A stretch of DNA of 64,000 bases from Halopseudomonas laoshanensis. GTDB lineage: Bacteria > Pseudomonadota > Gammaproteobacteria > Pseudomonadales > Pseudomonadaceae. The DNA lies in NCBI RefSeq assembly GCF_008365385.1, contig NZ_QOVF01000001.1, forward strand, positions 310,001 through 374,000. Reading direction: 5' to 3'. The notes beneath the pieces were generated by a model. That model was given only the letters and a program-made list of their open reading frames with translations, had not been told where the DNA came from and searched no databases. Below, one piece after another: positions 63,484 to 64,000 of this stretch; the stretch's first letter is position 1; every line of letters starts with the position of its first letter. Made by a program: the position numbers and the translations under genes.

Positions 63484-64000
63484 GATGAGTTGGTTACATA
63501 ACAGCAAAGTGCAGTTCAAAATTTACAAAGGTCCAGCGGCTGGCTGGGGCGCACTACTGAGTGTTACTCATGCGTGGCTTACCAGCGAGCAACCGATAAA
63601 GAATATCAGGGCGCTGCTTCGGACGAATCAGCAGGGTGGCTTTGATTGTCCCGGTTGTGCTTGGGGAGACTCCCCAGAGTCCGGTACGGTTAAATTCTGT
63701 GAAAATGGGGCCAAGGCAGTTAACTGGGAGGCGACCAGCCGGAAGGTAGACGCGGCATTTTTTGCCCGGCACAGCGTTGCTCAGTTGCGCGAGCAGAGTG
63801 ACTATTGGCTGGAGTATCAGGGGCGCCTGACTGAGCCGATGCGCTATGACGCAGAGACTGATCGCTATGTCCCTATTGATTGGGACGCCGCCTTTGCGCT
63901 CATTGCCGGTCATCTCCAGCATCTTGAGTCTCCGGATCAAGCTGAATTTTACACTTCGGGGCGAGCCAGCAATGAGGCAGCTTTTCTTTATCAGTTATTT
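63484..64000 (+). CDS. FdhF/YdeP family molybdopterin oxidoreductase (5' part)
   Basis: The reading frame opens at ATG 63484 and is still open at the window end (172 codons seen). GPAAGWGALLSV, then FDCPGCAWGDSPE, KFCENGAKAVNWE, LTEPMRYD and EFYTSGRASNEAAFLYQL follow the N-terminus of E. coli YdeP closely. These are Mo-bis-MGD enzymes linked to acid resistance in E. coli; the reaction is unknown. Only a Cys-x2-Cys is visible at the N-terminal site. Truncated by the window, not by mutation. Confidence 0.9.

Overview
The window looks like a chromosomal segment of a Pseudomonadaceae bacterium (Pseudomonas sensu lato). The first 39 kb carries gene blocks in an order I recognise from Pseudomonas: mtaD-ubiG-mupP-yciK opposite mtnA-gyrA, then serC-pheA-hisC-tyrA/aroA-cmk-rpsA-ihfB-lapA-lapB-pyrF. 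It includes the fused tyrA-aroA gene and the Pseudomonas-type MurNAc-6P phosphatase. Genus and species are inference; no marker here settles them.

Region 1 (1-39,000) is housekeeping DNA with tight gene packing, ATGA/GTGA overlaps and rho-independent terminators. It covers ubiquinone synthesis, cell-wall recycling, methylthioadenosine salvage, DNA gyrase, aromatic amino acid and serine/histidine aminotransferase steps, ribosomal protein S1, IHF, LPS-assembly control and pyrimidine synthesis. Assorted metabolic genes follow: a zinc alcohol dehydrogenase, two MFS carriers, a DUF2157/DUF4401/GDYXXLXY membrane operon, slyD, an exported MsrA/MsrB pair, a beta-lactamase-fold hydrolase, an ABC ATPase, argF, a molybdopterin oxidoreductase, grxD and moeA-moaB-mobA.

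Region 2 (39,057-about 62,200) is accessory DNA that starts at a tRNA-Pro(CGG) gene followed directly by a P4-type integrase. It holds, in order: a fragment of a tRNA-Thr gene that forms the 3' end of the integrase gene; a LysR / argininosuccinate-synthase-like / 2OG-Fe dioxygenase / EamA-exporter cassette that looks like a small amino-acid-derived metabolite pathway; a papain-like (YiiX-type) hydrolase beside a STAND NTPase with a Cap4-like nuclease domain and a SEC-C tail; a three-gene ABC-3C conflict system; a two-gene ImmA/IrrE module; and an XRE repressor with two matching 27-bp operators. It ends with several unknown genes, a chain of five perfect hairpins, a short divergent tyrosine recombinase, an orphan Xre/MbcA/ParS-type antitoxin and an IS3 remnant. 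Two small paralogous ORFs (40,720 and 56,629) lie 16 kb apart inside it.

Region 3 (61,500-64,000) has a TetR regulator, a zinc-free MDR oxidoreductase and the start of an FdhF/YdeP-type oxidoreductase cut by the window end. It may be the return to ordinary chromosome, but no right-hand copy of the tRNA-Pro 3' end was found by eye, so the right boundary is not fixed.
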